From: Microvirga soli
GTDB lineage: Bacteria > Pseudomonadota > Alphaproteobacteria > Rhizobiales > Beijerinckiaceae
Length of the DNA: 64,000 nt
Assembly: GCF_016734765.1 (NCBI RefSeq)
Contig: NZ_JAERQE010000021.1
Location: forward strand, 21,480 to 85,479
Reading direction: 5' to 3'
Shown: positions 17,349 to 26,145 of the stretch, piece after piece
How positions within the stretch are numbered: the stretch's first letter is position 1
How the letters are laid out: each line of letters opens with the position of its first letter
Notes under the pieces: generated by a model
Told to the model about the DNA's origin: nothing
Seen by the model: the letters and a program-made list of their open reading frames with translations, nothing else
The model's database searches: none
Program-made: the position numbers and the translations under genes

Positions 17349-19169
17349 CTAGGTCAGCGGCGCATCCACGACGCACATGACGCCGGTCACCGGGAACGCG
17401 ATCTCGGCCGTGCCGTCGAGGTCCTGCGACAGGCTGCGCTCGATCAGCCGCGATCCGAACCCGCGCCGCGACGGCGGCCGGACCGCGGGACCGCCGGTTT
17501 CCTCCCACCTGAGATGCAGGCGCGGTCCGGTCTCTGCGGGCTGCACGCTCCAGGCAATCCTGATCCTTCCCGTCTCGTTGGACAACGCGCCGTACTTCAC
17601 CGCGTTGGTGGCCAGCTCCTGCAGCGCCATGGCGAGCGCCAGGGCCATGCGGGGCGGCACGCGGACCCTTGCGCCTTCGAGATGCAGGCGATCCTCGCCA
17701 CGGCTCGAATAAGGCGCCACCGCCTGTTCGACGATGTCGTACAGATCCGCGCTCTCCCAGTTCTCGCGGGTGAGAACGTCATGAGCACGGGACAGCGCGA
17801 AGAGGCGGGCTTCCAGCGCCTCCTTGGCCTGATCGGTCGAGCCCGCATTGCGCAGCGTCTGCGATGCCACGGACTGCACGGTGGCCAGGGTGTTCTTCAC
17901 CCGATGGTTCAGCTCGTTGATGAGAAGCTGCTGATGCTCCTCGGCGATCCGGCGGTCGTGGATGTCGATGGAGACGCCGAACCAGCGCACGATCTCGCCG
18001 CTCCGGGGATCACGATACGGTTCGGCCCTGACAAGGAACCAGCGATACTCGCCCTCCTTCGAGCGGATGCGATGCTCGACCTCAAAGATGCCGGCCGTGC
18101 GCTGGGCCTTCCCGTAGGCCTCCATTGTCACGGCTTCATCGTCCGGGTGCACGAAATCCGTTGCGACTTGAGCCGCGCTGTCGGGCTTGCCGGTCGAACC
18201 GGTGTATTCGAACCATTGACGATTGAAGAACTCGGTCTTTCCCTCGGCATCGGTGACCCAGACGATCTGCGGCACGGCATCGGCCATGAGCCGCAAGCGC
18301 TCCTCGCTCTCCCGCAGGCGCTCCTCGGCTTCCACCTGCTCGGTGACGTCGCCGTAGAACACCGCCAATCCCTCGCCGACCGGGTAGGCATGCATGGCGA
18401 TCCAGCCGACCCGGCCATGAGGCCAGACATAGCGGTGCTTCATCTCCACGGGCTTCTTGGTCGCCAGGGCTTGCCGGTACATCTCGCCGAGTGCAGGATC
18501 GGCGTCGGGATGAGCCTCCCAATGGGTTTTGCCGATGACCTCGTCACGGGACCGGCCTTCGAGGCGCAACGCTTCTGCATTCATGTCGATGATGCGGAAG
18601 TCCCGGTCCAGGAGCGCTAGGCTCTCGCCCATGCCGTCGAGCACGCCGCGCAGGCGTGTCTCGCTGTCTCGCAGGGCGGCCTCCATGGCCACCCGGCTGG
18701 TGGTTTCCACCACGATGGCGAGCACGCCCCCCGGCTGACCGCTCTCGTCGGTCACGGGAGAGTAGTCGAGGTTCATCCAGACCTGCTCGGGCACCCCGTT
18801 CCGGTACAGCGTCAGTTCCTGATCGCGAAACGAAAGGGTACCGCCTGCCATGCCTACCTGCATGACATGGGCGTTGAAATCGGCGACCTCCGGCCAGCCT
18901 TCCAGCACGTTCGAGCCGAGAAGCCGCGGATGGCGCCCCGCGGCGAAGATCGAGTAGGGATCGTTGTAGATCATCACCCCGTGCTCGCCCCACAGCAGAA
19001 CCATCGGGATCGGGGAACGGAGCATCAGCCCGACCGTCGTCTTCAGGCTCTGGGGCCAGCCGGAAATCGGCCCAATGGGCGTGCGAGCCCAGTCATGGCC
19101 GCGGATCAGCGCCCCCGTCTCCCCGCCATCCCGAAGGAAATCGGCATATGGTGGGGTTCTAACGTCCAT
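17349..19169 (-). CDS. PAS-domain sensor histidine kinase, HWE family
   Basis: This 606-residue soluble kinase has no membrane helix. Three PAS units span roughly residues 40-155, 165-290 and 300-420; the third has the PAC end YRDPRSGEIVRWFGVSIDIHDR. The kinase core starts near residue 425 with the phospho-acceptor in LNHRVKNTLATVQS, then the ATP-binding LQELATNAVKYGALS and the WEETGGP motif, whose W-x-E signature defines HWE kinases. In alphaproteobacteria these act in light responses or the general stress response. No LOV cysteine motif is obvious. No response regulator is adjacent, so this is an orphan kinase. Confidence 0.93.
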   Translation of the reverse strand: MDVRTPPYADFLRDGGETGALIRGHDWARTPIGPISGWPQSLKTTVGLMLRSPIPMVLLWGEHGVMIYNDPYSIFAAGRHPRLLGSNVLEGWPEVADFNAHVMQVGMAGGTLSFRDQELTLYRNGVPEQVWMNLDYSPVTDESGQPGGVLAIVVETTSRVAMEAALRDSETRLRGVLDGMGESLALLDRDFRIIDMNAEALRLEGRSRDEVIGKTHWEAHPDADPALGEMYRQALATKKPVEMKHRYVWPHGRVGWIAMHAYPVGEGLAVFYGDVTEQVEAEERLRESEERLRLMADAVPQIVWVTDAEGKTEFFNRQWFEYTGSTGKPDSAAQVATDFVHPDDEAVTMEAYGKAQRTAGIFEVEHRIRSKEGEYRWFLVRAEPYRDPRSGEIVRWFGVSIDIHDRRIAEEHQQLLINELNHRVKNTLATVQSVASQTLRNAGSTDQAKEALEARLFALSRAHDVLTRENWESADLYDIVEQAVAPYSSRGEDRLHLEGARVRVPPRMALALAMALQELATNAVKYGALSNETGRIRIAWSVQPAETGPRLHLRWEETGGPAVRPPSRRGFGSRLIERSLSQDLDGTAEIAFPVTGVMCVVDAPLT

Positions 19170-19408
19170 CGCGGTAGACTTCGTTGCGAACAGCCCCTGC
19201 CTTTATAAAGATAGGTGCGGCAAGCCCTGTCACGAAAGACGCGTCCAGAACGGGTCGAAAGGGCATGGGCTTTTGTCTACGGCTTGGAATGGCGACGCTT
19301 TGATGTTTTGTAGCGCCCTCCTCGCCGGAGACAATGGGGCCGGCGGCACCTCCTTGACGCAGGCCCTGCTGCGGCCCTGGCAGGTGTTGGGACGCGAGGT
19401 TTCCCGCC

Positions 19409-20080
19409 CTACTGCACTGTCACCTGAGCCTTGATCCTTTCGAAGACCGGGCGGCGAAGAACTTTCTTCTTCATGAGGTCATCGACGGACCTGTAAGGCC
19501 GGTGCCTGATGATGGCGCGGCCGAGGGCGCCTGCGCCCTTGAGGGAATTCAGCTGCTCGAAGGAGGCCCGGTTGAGATCGACCAGATCCGCAGCCGGGCT
19601 TTGAGGGGGCGCCGGCTCGGCAAGGCTCGCATGCTTGGCCACGGCCCCTGTCATGTCGATGTCGGCGGAAGGAGCGGAGGTTGTTGCCTCCGGAGCAGCG
19701 GAGACCCGCTCGCCCGCAAGCGACAACGGGGTGGCTTTCATGGGTGCAGGGCCGGACTCCTGCGGGTCGGACGCGGGCACGTAAGCCGCTTCCGCCGGTG
19801 GGCCTGAGGGTGCAATGAATGCGGCAGCATCCGCATCGGCCACCTGCACTCGCCTGGTGGGCTGTGGCATTTCCACGATGTGCTGTTCGCCAGCCAGGAT
19901 CTGCGGCGGCGCGGCGGTGACCATGCCGCCCGAGGAAGCGCTGCTGCCTGCGGAGAGCCACAAGGCCAGCGATCCTCCAGCCATGAGGCCGATTACCAGA
20001 AGAATGCGCAGCGCCTGAAAAGCTGCATTGTCGCGCCGCGCATGGGAATGATGGGTTCGTGGCAAGTCGCCGATCTGCAT
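19409..20080 (-). CDS. Membrane-anchored helix-hairpin-helix (ComEA-like) protein
   Basis: The 223-residue product has a short basic N terminus and one membrane helix (LRILLVIGLMAGGSLALWL, about residues 24-42). A long Ala/Pro-rich linker follows, then a C-terminal helix-hairpin-helix domain (VDLNRASFEQLNSLKGAGALGRAIIRHR) like that of the DNA receptor ComEA. The fold suggests DNA binding outside the inner membrane, but many such proteins have no link to natural competence and no com genes are nearby. The start is the longest ATG. Confidence 0.8.
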   Translation of the reverse strand: MQIGDLPRTHHSHARRDNAAFQALRILLVIGLMAGGSLALWLSAGSSASSGGMVTAAPPQILAGEQHIVEMPQPTRRVQVADADAAAFIAPSGPPAEAAYVPASDPQESGPAPMKATPLSLAGERVSAAPEATTSAPSADIDMTGAVAKHASLAEPAPPQSPAADLVDLNRASFEQLNSLKGAGALGRAIIRHRPYRSVDDLMKKKVLRRPVFERIKAQVTVQ

Positions 20081-20313
20081 GGGGTCCTCGCACCTTTACT
20101 CGTGGTGGATGCTCCACTCTTGATGAGCGTGCATGCGGGAAGACGGGGCTCATCTCCTTGCATGCGATGCTAAGGGCTAGAGGCGGGATGTGGCGCTGGC
20201 GTGGCAATCTGCCGTTATTGGCCCTGATCAACGGCAATTTCGGATAGGTTCGTCGGTTTTCTGCGGGGCGATGCTCGCATCGGCAACGTCATCACCTTTC
20301 GAAGTGGCCCATA

Positions 20314-21249
20314 TCAAACACTGCGCACGCGTGCGGGTGCGCCGAAGTCGCATTCGAGGGCGGCGCGGTCCCAGCGCCCGGCATCGGCTGCCGCCGCATA
20401 GGTGGAGGTCAGGAACTCGAGCAGCATCGCATCGGGATCGGGCGCTTGGCGCAGAACGTCGTAGCGCAGGATGAACTCACCGAGAGCAGGGTCGAACTCT
20501 GCGCCTGCCGAAACAGCCGCATCGCGAAATCCCGGCGGCTCGGGATAGGCATAAGAATAGAAAGCGGCCTGAGGGTAGGCATCGCTGCCCGGCCAGAAGC
20601 CCGCGCTCGACACCTCGTGAGAATAGGCTTCACGGGTGACCGCGTCGGCCAAGCCGGGCACGCCGCCGGGATGGAGCGGCGCCTCGCGCCCGGAGAAGCG
20701 CGTGACGGCAAGATCGAAGCTGCCCCAGAAGAAGTGGACCGGCGAGACCTTGCCGAGAAAGCCGCTGCGGAAGTGCTTGAACACCCGGTCGGCCTGCACC
20801 AGCACGCGCCAGAACCGATGAGCGGCATCGGCGTCATACGACGCATGCTCGTGATCTTCCGAGAACCGGATCGGGTTTTGCACCTCGTTCGGCATTTCGT
20901 TGATCGACACCCGGATGCCGAGCTCGCCGAGAAGGCCGAACAGCTCCGCGTGGAACGCTGCGACGCTCTGCGGCCGGAGCGGCAGCATGCGCTCCTCGCC
21001 GCGGCTGGTGCGCACGAGCAGCCGATGCGCGATGAAGTCGAACTCGATCTCCAGGATCTCGCGGCCGACAGGCACAGGCGAGGTGGTCAGGCCACGCGCG
21101 GAGACGTAGAGCGGCACATGCCAGCCGTGGTTGAGCCAGGGTGTGAGCGCAAGGCGGATCTTGCCGACGATCTGCGTCCAGAGCTGCAGGGTCGCGGCCG
21201 TGTCGCGCCAGGCAGGATAGGAGAGTTCAGGCCAGCTGTTGTCATCCAT
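20314..21249 (-). CDS. DUF5996 family protein
   Basis: This 311-residue soluble protein begins MDDNSWPELSYPAWRDTAATLQLWTQIVGK and contains the family features VHFFWGSFDLAVTRFSGR and a late SYAYPEP segment. DUF5996 is a conserved bacterial family without an assigned activity. A GGAGG-like site precedes the ATG at 21249. It lies on the strand of minDE but downstream of a hairpin, so it is probably transcribed separately. Confidence 0.85.
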   Translation of the reverse strand: MDDNSWPELSYPAWRDTAATLQLWTQIVGKIRLALTPWLNHGWHVPLYVSARGLTTSPVPVGREILEIEFDFIAHRLLVRTSRGEERMLPLRPQSVAAFHAELFGLLGELGIRVSINEMPNEVQNPIRFSEDHEHASYDADAAHRFWRVLVQADRVFKHFRSGFLGKVSPVHFFWGSFDLAVTRFSGREAPLHPGGVPGLADAVTREAYSHEVSSAGFWPGSDAYPQAAFYSYAYPEPPGFRDAAVSAGAEFDPALGEFILRYDVLRQAPDPDAMLLEFLTSTYAAAADAGRWDRAALECDFGAPARVRSV

Positions 21250-21298
21250 GAAGCACCTCCGGGCGGAGCGGGATCGCGGATGAGAACTATAACCGGAA

Positions 21299-21329
21299 GA
21301 TCGCAGGCTGGACAGCGCAGCCTGCGATC
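21299..21329 (-). terminator. Hairpin after minE
   Basis: A 12-bp stem (GATCGCAGGCTG and near-perfect complement) lies just beyond the minE stop on the minus strand. The following bases are only moderately T-rich. Confidence 0.55.
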
Positions 21330-21336
21330 AGGTTTG

Positions 21337-21615
21337 TCAGGCAGCCGGGCGCAGGCCCGTCAATGTCGCCGGGATCTCGATGTCGACTTCCAGGGTCGAC
21401 ACGGAGGCGCCGCGATCCATCTTGATCTGCACCTTGTCCTGCGGCACCGCCAGATGCTTGGCGATCACCGCCATGATCTCCTCGCGCAGGATGGCCACGA
21501 GATCGGACTCGCCGCCCCCGACGATGGTGCGCTCATGCGCCAGCAGGACTTGAAGGCGCTCGCGGGCCACTGGAGCGGACGTGGTGTTCTTCTTGAAGAA
21601 GTTGAACAGGTTCAT
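21337..21615 (-). CDS. minE: Cell division topological specificity factor MinE
   Basis: MinE stimulates the MinD ATPase and drives the pole-to-pole oscillation that keeps the division ring at midcell. The 92-residue product has the N-terminal membrane-binding helix ([10 protein letters not shown]), the MinD-binding segment ([13 protein letters not shown]) and the dimerisation domain ending in VDIEIPATL. Its start overlaps the minD stop by four bases, so translation is coupled. Confidence 0.96.
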   Translation of the reverse strand: MNLFNFFKKNTTSAPVARERLQVLLAHERTIVGGGESDLVAILREEIMAVIAKHLAVPQDKVQIKMDRGASVSTLEVDIEIPATLTGLRPAA

Positions 21616-22421
21616 GCTGCCCTCCTGGCGAACAGTTTGCTGAACAGACCACGCTGCTTCTGCACCTCGACGATGGTCTCGCCCTGCAGCTTGCGCACGG
21701 CTTCGTGATAGGCGCGGGCCGGCGCGGAATTCGGGCTGCCGAGGGTCACCGGCGCGCCGAGATTGGAGGAGCGCAGCACCTCGGTGCTTTCCGGAATGAT
21801 GGCGAGAAGCGGGATCGACAGGATGTCGAGCACGTCTTCCACTTTGAGAATCTCGCCGCGCTGCGCGCGGGCCGCGTCATAGCGGGTGAGCAGCAGGTGC
21901 TTTTCCACCTGCTCGCCATTCTCCGCCTTCAAGGTCTTGGAATCGAGCATGCCGATGATGCGATCGGAATCACGGATCGATGAGACTTCCGGATTGGTCA
22001 CCACGACGGCTACGTCCGCATGGCGCATGGCGAGCGTCGCGCCGCGCTCGATGCCGGCCGGGCTGTCGCAGATGATCCAGTCGAACTTCTCGCGCAGGCC
22101 CTCGATGACCCGGGCAACGCCCTCGTCCGTCAGGTTGTCCTTGTCGCGGGTCTGGGAGGCCGGCAGCAGGTGCAGGGTCTCCACGCGCTTGTCGCGGATC
22201 AGCGCCTGCTCGATCTTGGCATCGCCCTTGATCACGTTGATCAGGTCATACACCACGCGCCGTTCGGCACCCATGATCAGGTCGAGATTGCGCAGGCCGA
22301 CATCGAAGTCGATCATTGCCACCTTCTGTCCCGACTGGGCCAGCGCCGCGCCGAGGGCCGCCGTGGAGGTCGTCTTGCCGACGCCTCCCTTGCCCGATGT
22401 CACCACAAGAACTTTCGCCAT
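21612..22421 (-). CDS. minD: Septum site-determining ATPase MinD
   Basis: MinD is a membrane-associated ParA-type ATPase that recruits MinC to block polar division and is displaced by MinE. The deviant Walker A KGGVGKTT begins at residue 11. The [13 protein letters not shown] and [12 protein letters not shown] (Walker B) segments are typical, and the C-terminal amphipathic membrane-targeting helix reads [11 protein letters not shown]. The 269-residue length is normal. AGGAG precedes the ATG. No minC lies upstream, although minCDE is the usual order in related bacteria. Confidence 0.97.
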   Translation of the reverse strand: MAKVLVVTSGKGGVGKTTSTAALGAALAQSGQKVAMIDFDVGLRNLDLIMGAERRVVYDLINVIKGDAKIEQALIRDKRVETLHLLPASQTRDKDNLTDEGVARVIEGLREKFDWIICDSPAGIERGATLAMRHADVAVVVTNPEVSSIRDSDRIIGMLDSKTLKAENGEQVEKHLLLTRYDAARAQRGEILKVEDVLDILSIPLLAIIPESTEVLRSSNLGAPVTLGSPNSAPARAYHEAVRKLQGETIVEVQKQRGLFSKLFARRAA

Positions 22422-22798
22422 CCTTGGTTCTCCTACCCTTCAAGAGTGTTGTTGCGACGGCATCACCAGCAGGTTCTCCGGGAAACCGCAGAACATGTTC
22501 GGAGAGCGGAGGCGGATCGAGCTGTCGCGATTTCTTACGCAACGGATGAAATCCATTCGGCGCCCGGTATGGTTACCGGACGGTTAAGATTTCGGGAGGA
22601 AGGGCAGGTTTTTGGCGTAAAACAAAGGTTTTTCGCGGTTAATGTCGGATGCCCTTAGGACATAAAGCATGAGCTGCAGGGCGAGCTTGGCTCACCCTGC
22701 TCCGAAAGTCCCGCCGTCTGGATGATCTAATGTGCTCGGCACCGAGGCTGGCAGCAACGGGACCGCCCCACCCTGCCGAGACCGTGACGGCCTGGGAA
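22422..22798. other. Gene-free region upstream of minD
   Basis: The nearly 380 bases where minC would be expected contain no MinC-like reading frame and no recognisable fragment of one. The region presumably holds the minDE promoter; I see no clear -35/-10 pair. Confidence 0.5.
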
Positions 22799-22827
22799 AA
22801 GGCCTCACGTTGAAAGCGTGAGGCCTT
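22799..22827 (-). terminator. Rho-independent terminator after the hemerythrin-like gene
   Basis: An 11-bp stem (AAGGCCTCACG with CGTGAGGCCTT) lies eight bases beyond the stop. On the minus strand it is followed by TTTTCCC. Confidence 0.7.
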
Positions 22828-22834
22828 CTGGGTG

Positions 22835-23890
22835 TTACACGCCGTCCCTCTTCAGCCCGCCTGAGTCCACACCGCCCGTCTGGGCACTACCGGTGCCGAT
22901 CGAGCCTGCGGAGGACGCGGGGCTGCCGGCCGGGAGCGTTCCGCCCGGCTGCAGGGGCGTCGAGAGACCCGAGGGAGCGCGGGGCGGGTTGGCCGACGAG
23001 AACCAATTGTCGTCCGAGGGGCTGACACCGGGAGCCGGCGCGGTTCCGCTGCCTGCGCCGTGCAACAGGGCATCATCGGCCTGGGCACCCTGCCCCGGCT
23101 GGCCGCTCATCCGGCTGGGAGACGTTGTGGAGGCTGAAGCCGCCGATGCTGCGCCGGCTCCGGTATATGTCCGCACCCCGGACGCCCCCTGCCCCATGCC
23201 GCTGCGGCGCGATCCCTCGAGGCTGCGGTCGATGACGCCGCTCTCGAGGGGGAATGGCGGCTGCGGACGGCGCGGCGCTGCACGCATGGGCTGGCTCTGC
23301 CGCGATCCCATGGAGTCTGACCGGTTCATGCTCCACAGCAGGGCGCCGGCCCCGACGGCCATCGCGCCGGCCAGCACACCGAAGACCGTGCCGGTGGGCA
23401 GGCCATAGCGGCTCGGCATCATGGCTTGCGGCATGTGCCAGCGGCTGGATTCATAGGAAGCGATGCGCTCGCGCTCATAGTCCCGCTGCAGGCTCTTGAG
23501 CTCGCTGGGCGAGAAGACGCCGCGGGCGACGATCATCACCCCGTTCTCCTCCAGGGTGAAGGCATGCCGGATGGAGCCGGTCAGATCCTTGAAATCCAGC
23601 GCCCAATCGTGACTGTCCTTGTCAGGCCGCGCGGCGAGCTCGTCGACTTGGCGCAGAATCTCGTCCTGCTTGCGCTCCAGTTCGGCCACATAGCTGGACG
23701 TGCGCTCATGATGGGCCAGGGCGGGATAGAGCACGTTCTGCTGCGCCGCAACATGCCGCTCCAATTCGTCCTGGAGATCCGCAAAGAGTTCAGCCCGGCT
23801 GTTGGGCCCACTGCTCGTGGCCTTCAGCACCTCGCGGCAGAGCTCCTCGATATTTGCGTGATCCGACATGACCATTTGCCATAGGTCCAT
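22835..23890 (-). CDS. Hemerythrin-like domain protein with membrane helix and disordered tail
   Basis: Residues 1-150 look like a hemerythrin-type four-helix bundle (HHE family), which normally binds a diiron centre for oxygen or iron sensing. A hydrophobic segment follows (about 166-188, GTVFGVLAGAMAVGAGALL) and then a Ser/Gly/Pro-rich disordered tail to residue 351. First-ligand histidines can be seen (H11, H46, H61), but the glutamate normally four residues after the second histidine is a glutamine (HVAAQQNVLYP), so iron binding is uncertain. A second possible start is MSDHANIEEL. The bundle lies before the only membrane helix, so it is probably cytoplasmic. Confidence 0.8.
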   Translation of the reverse strand: MDLWQMVMSDHANIEELCREVLKATSSGPNSRAELFADLQDELERHVAAQQNVLYPALAHHERTSSYVAELERKQDEILRQVDELAARPDKDSHDWALDFKDLTGSIRHAFTLEENGVMIVARGVFSPSELKSLQRDYERERIASYESSRWHMPQAMMPSRYGLPTGTVFGVLAGAMAVGAGALLWSMNRSDSMGSRQSQPMRAAPRRPQPPFPLESGVIDRSLEGSRRSGMGQGASGVRTYTGAGAASAASASTTSPSRMSGQPGQGAQADDALLHGAGSGTAPAPGVSPSDDNWFSSANPPRAPSGLSTPLQPGGTLPAGSPASSAGSIGTGSAQTGGVDSGGLKRDGV

Positions 23891-24117
23891 GGGAAGCCTC
23901 CTCTTGAGCCTTTGCCTCGATCAGGATGAACGGATTGGGCGGGCGGCTGTTCCGGCAGGAGCGCTCCTTTGGGGAAAGCCGCTACGGAGGAGTCGCAGGC
24001 CTGCAATCCTCTACTGACAAGGCTTCGCCGAACTTGCTATGGAAAGGCCACGACCGGATCCGCCCGTTTTGAGGGCGTGATGCTTTGAGTGAAGAACGCC
24101 GAGGAGCATGGGAATCG

Positions 24118-25119
24118 ATGAACGCACAAGCACAGCAGGACGCCCTTCGCTCCATCCCGCCGGGGCTTCCCACCTATGACGACGTCGTGGCGGCCGCCGG
24201 GCGCATCGAAGGGGTGGCTCATCGCACGCCGGTCCTCACCTCCCGCACGGCCGACGAGCAGACGGGCGGCACGCTGTTCTTCAAGGCAGAAAATCTCCAG
24301 CGTGCGGGCGCCTTCAAGTTCCGCGGCGCCTACAATGCCATCGCGCAGCTGTCCCCGGAGGCGAAGGCGCGCGGCGTCGTGGCCTTCTCGTCGGGCAACC
24401 ACGCCCAGGCCATTGCCTATGCCGGGCAGCTTCAGGGCGTGCCCACCGTCATCATCATGCCGCAGGATGCGCCGGCCATGAAGGTGGCGGCCACCAAAGG
24501 CTACGGCGGCGAGGTCGTGCTCTACGACCGCTACACGGAAGACCGCGAGGCCATCGGGCGCAGGCTCTCGGAGGAGCGCGGCCTCACCCTCATCCCGCCT
24601 TACGACCATGAGGATGTGATCGCCGGCCAGGGTACTGCCGCCAAGGAACTGTTCGAGGAGGTAGGCTCTCTCGACATGCTGTTCGTCTGCACAGGCGGCG
24701 GCGGCCTGCTGGCCGGCTCGGCGCTCGCCGCCAGGGCGCTCTCGCCCGAGTGCCGCATCTATGGTGTCGAGCCGGAGGCGGGCAACGACGCGCAGCAATC
24801 GTTCCGCTCAGGGACTATCGTCAAGATCCCGGTCCCTACTACCATCGCCGACGGAGCGCAGACCACCTATATCGGGTCCAAGACCTTCCCGATCATGCGG
24901 GCCCTCGTCGACGACATCCTCACCGTCTCTGACGCGCAGCTCATCGACACCATGCGGTTCTTCATCGAGCGCATGAAGATCGTGGTCGAGCCCACGGGCT
25001 GCCTGTCGGCGGCAGCGGCTTTGAACAACCTCGTGACGTGCGAGGGCAAGCGCGTCGGCATCATCATCAGCGGCGGCAATGTGGACCCGAGAGCGCTGGC
25101 AGGGTTTCTCGCGGTTTAG
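24118..25119 (+). CDS. Threonine/serine dehydratase family PLP enzyme
   Basis: This 333-residue fold-type II PLP enzyme has the cofactor lysine in FKFRGAYNAIAQL, a phosphate-binding TGGGGLLAG loop, the SSGNHAQAIAYAG segment and a C-terminal SGGNVDP. It lacks the regulatory ACT domains of biosynthetic IlvA, so it is of the catabolic/short type. Members convert L-threonine or L-serine to 2-oxo acids, or deaminate threo-3-hydroxyaspartate, or racemise serine; these cannot be told apart here. The ATG at 24118 is preceded by GAGGAG; a TTG at 24085 would add eleven residues. Confidence 0.88.
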   Translation: MNAQAQQDALRSIPPGLPTYDDVVAAAGRIEGVAHRTPVLTSRTADEQTGGTLFFKAENLQRAGAFKFRGAYNAIAQLSPEAKARGVVAFSSGNHAQAIAYAGQLQGVPTVIIMPQDAPAMKVAATKGYGGEVVLYDRYTEDREAIGRRLSEERGLTLIPPYDHEDVIAGQGTAAKELFEEVGSLDMLFVCTGGGGLLAGSALAARALSPECRIYGVEPEAGNDAQQSFRSGTIVKIPVPTTIADGAQTTYIGSKTFPIMRALVDDILTVSDAQLIDTMRFFIERMKIVVEPTGCLSAAAALNNLVTCEGKRVGIIISGGNVDPRALAGFLAV

Positions 25120-25141
25120 AGAGACGGCTCTCCGCAGATGT

Positions 25142-25377
25142 CATCCCGGACGCCGCAGGCGAGCCGGGATCGTCTGACGAGTAAAGCACTGTCATCCCGG
25201 GGCGCGCAGCGGAGCCCGGGATCCATACCCGCTGACGATGGAGAACGAAGCGCGACGCTGCTCGCTCTCTTCTGAAATGTCCTGTTTATGCATCCCCGCC
25301 TGCGCGGGGATGACAATGTGGAGATTCCGGCGCTCCATCCTGAGAACGATCCCGGATCGGCTTCGCCGTCCGGGATG
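25142..25377. repeat. Cluster of short palindromic intergenic repeats
   Basis: Four hairpin-forming units stand in a row at 25142-25171, 25192-25222, 25290-25313 and 25347-25377. All share CATCCCGG or CATCCCC at one end and the complementary CCGGGAT or GGGGATG at the other. They resemble the extragenic palindromes common in alphaproteobacterial intergenic DNA. The surrounding 290 bases hold no gene. Confidence 0.75.
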
Positions 25378-25411
25378 CCAGGAACATCCCTTCGATGAGG
25401 ATCTCAGATTC

Positions 25412-26086
25412 CTATTGCGGGCTGGCCCGCACCAGAACAGCCATGCCGTCGTGATCGCCGGTGGTGAATTTGGGATCGTCGATGAGCGCGTTGTTGAGAT
25501 TGACGAAGCCGCTCACCTTGTAGGCGGCGCTACGATCAAGTCTCTGCGTGAAGTCGTCCCGCGCCCGGTTGAACGAGCCATATTGGTGCGGCGGATCGCG
25601 GATGAGATCCACCTCCTCACGGCTGAAGGCGCCGGTGAACAGGTAGGCTTGTCCGGATAGATACGGCCCGAAGATGCGGCCGTGGTTGTTGCTCACCTCG
25701 AAGATGTCGTTGGAGAAGGCATCATCTCTGCCCTGCGGCAGCTGCGCATGAAGCTCGCCGCCGATGAAGCCCTGATATCCTGCCGAGTGGCCAAAGCGGA
25801 TGGGATAACCGGCATGAGCCGCGGCAGCGATCAGGCGCGCCTTGGCGTCCTGTGCGCTTGAGGCTCCCTCATCGATGATGATGACGTTGATCGGCTCGCG
25901 CAGGTTCTTGCCGCGGTAGATTTCACCGAGCCAGTCGGACGGAACGCCCTTGGCCGTCAGCATCCATTTGCCGATGGCGGGCAAGCCCTCGGGCGTCGCG
26001 ACATCCGCGCCCTGCTGCGCCTGAGCCCATGGTGTGGCGCTCAGCGCGGCGCAGAGAACAAGCACTCGGAAGCGGCTGCGTCCCAT
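25412..26086 (-). CDS. Secreted hypothetical protein (224 aa)
   Basis: A signal peptide (MGRSRFRVLVLCAALSATPWAQAQ) is followed by a globular domain with GKWMLTAKGVPSDWLGEIYRGK, PINVIIIDEGASS, HSAGYQGFIGGELHAQLP and, near the end, KVSGFVNLNNALIDDPKF. I have seen the type as uncharacterised secreted proteins and assign no activity. The aspartates and histidines do not form a catalytic motif I know. It is probably periplasmic. Confidence 0.75.
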   Translation of the reverse strand: MGRSRFRVLVLCAALSATPWAQAQQGADVATPEGLPAIGKWMLTAKGVPSDWLGEIYRGKNLREPINVIIIDEGASSAQDAKARLIAAAAHAGYPIRFGHSAGYQGFIGGELHAQLPQGRDDAFSNDIFEVSNNHGRIFGPYLSGQAYLFTGAFSREEVDLIRDPPHQYGSFNRARDDFTQRLDRSAAYKVSGFVNLNNALIDDPKFTTGDHDGMAVLVRASPQ

Positions 26087-26145
26087 TCGCCCTCCTGAAA
26101 GACTGCATCAGGAGAGCACGATCACGGCAGGGAGGCTATGGCTTT

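Noticed and set aside
25142..25377. Possible CRISPR array
   Set aside because: The four hairpins are not direct repeats with equal spacers, vary in length and sequence, and lack cas genes.
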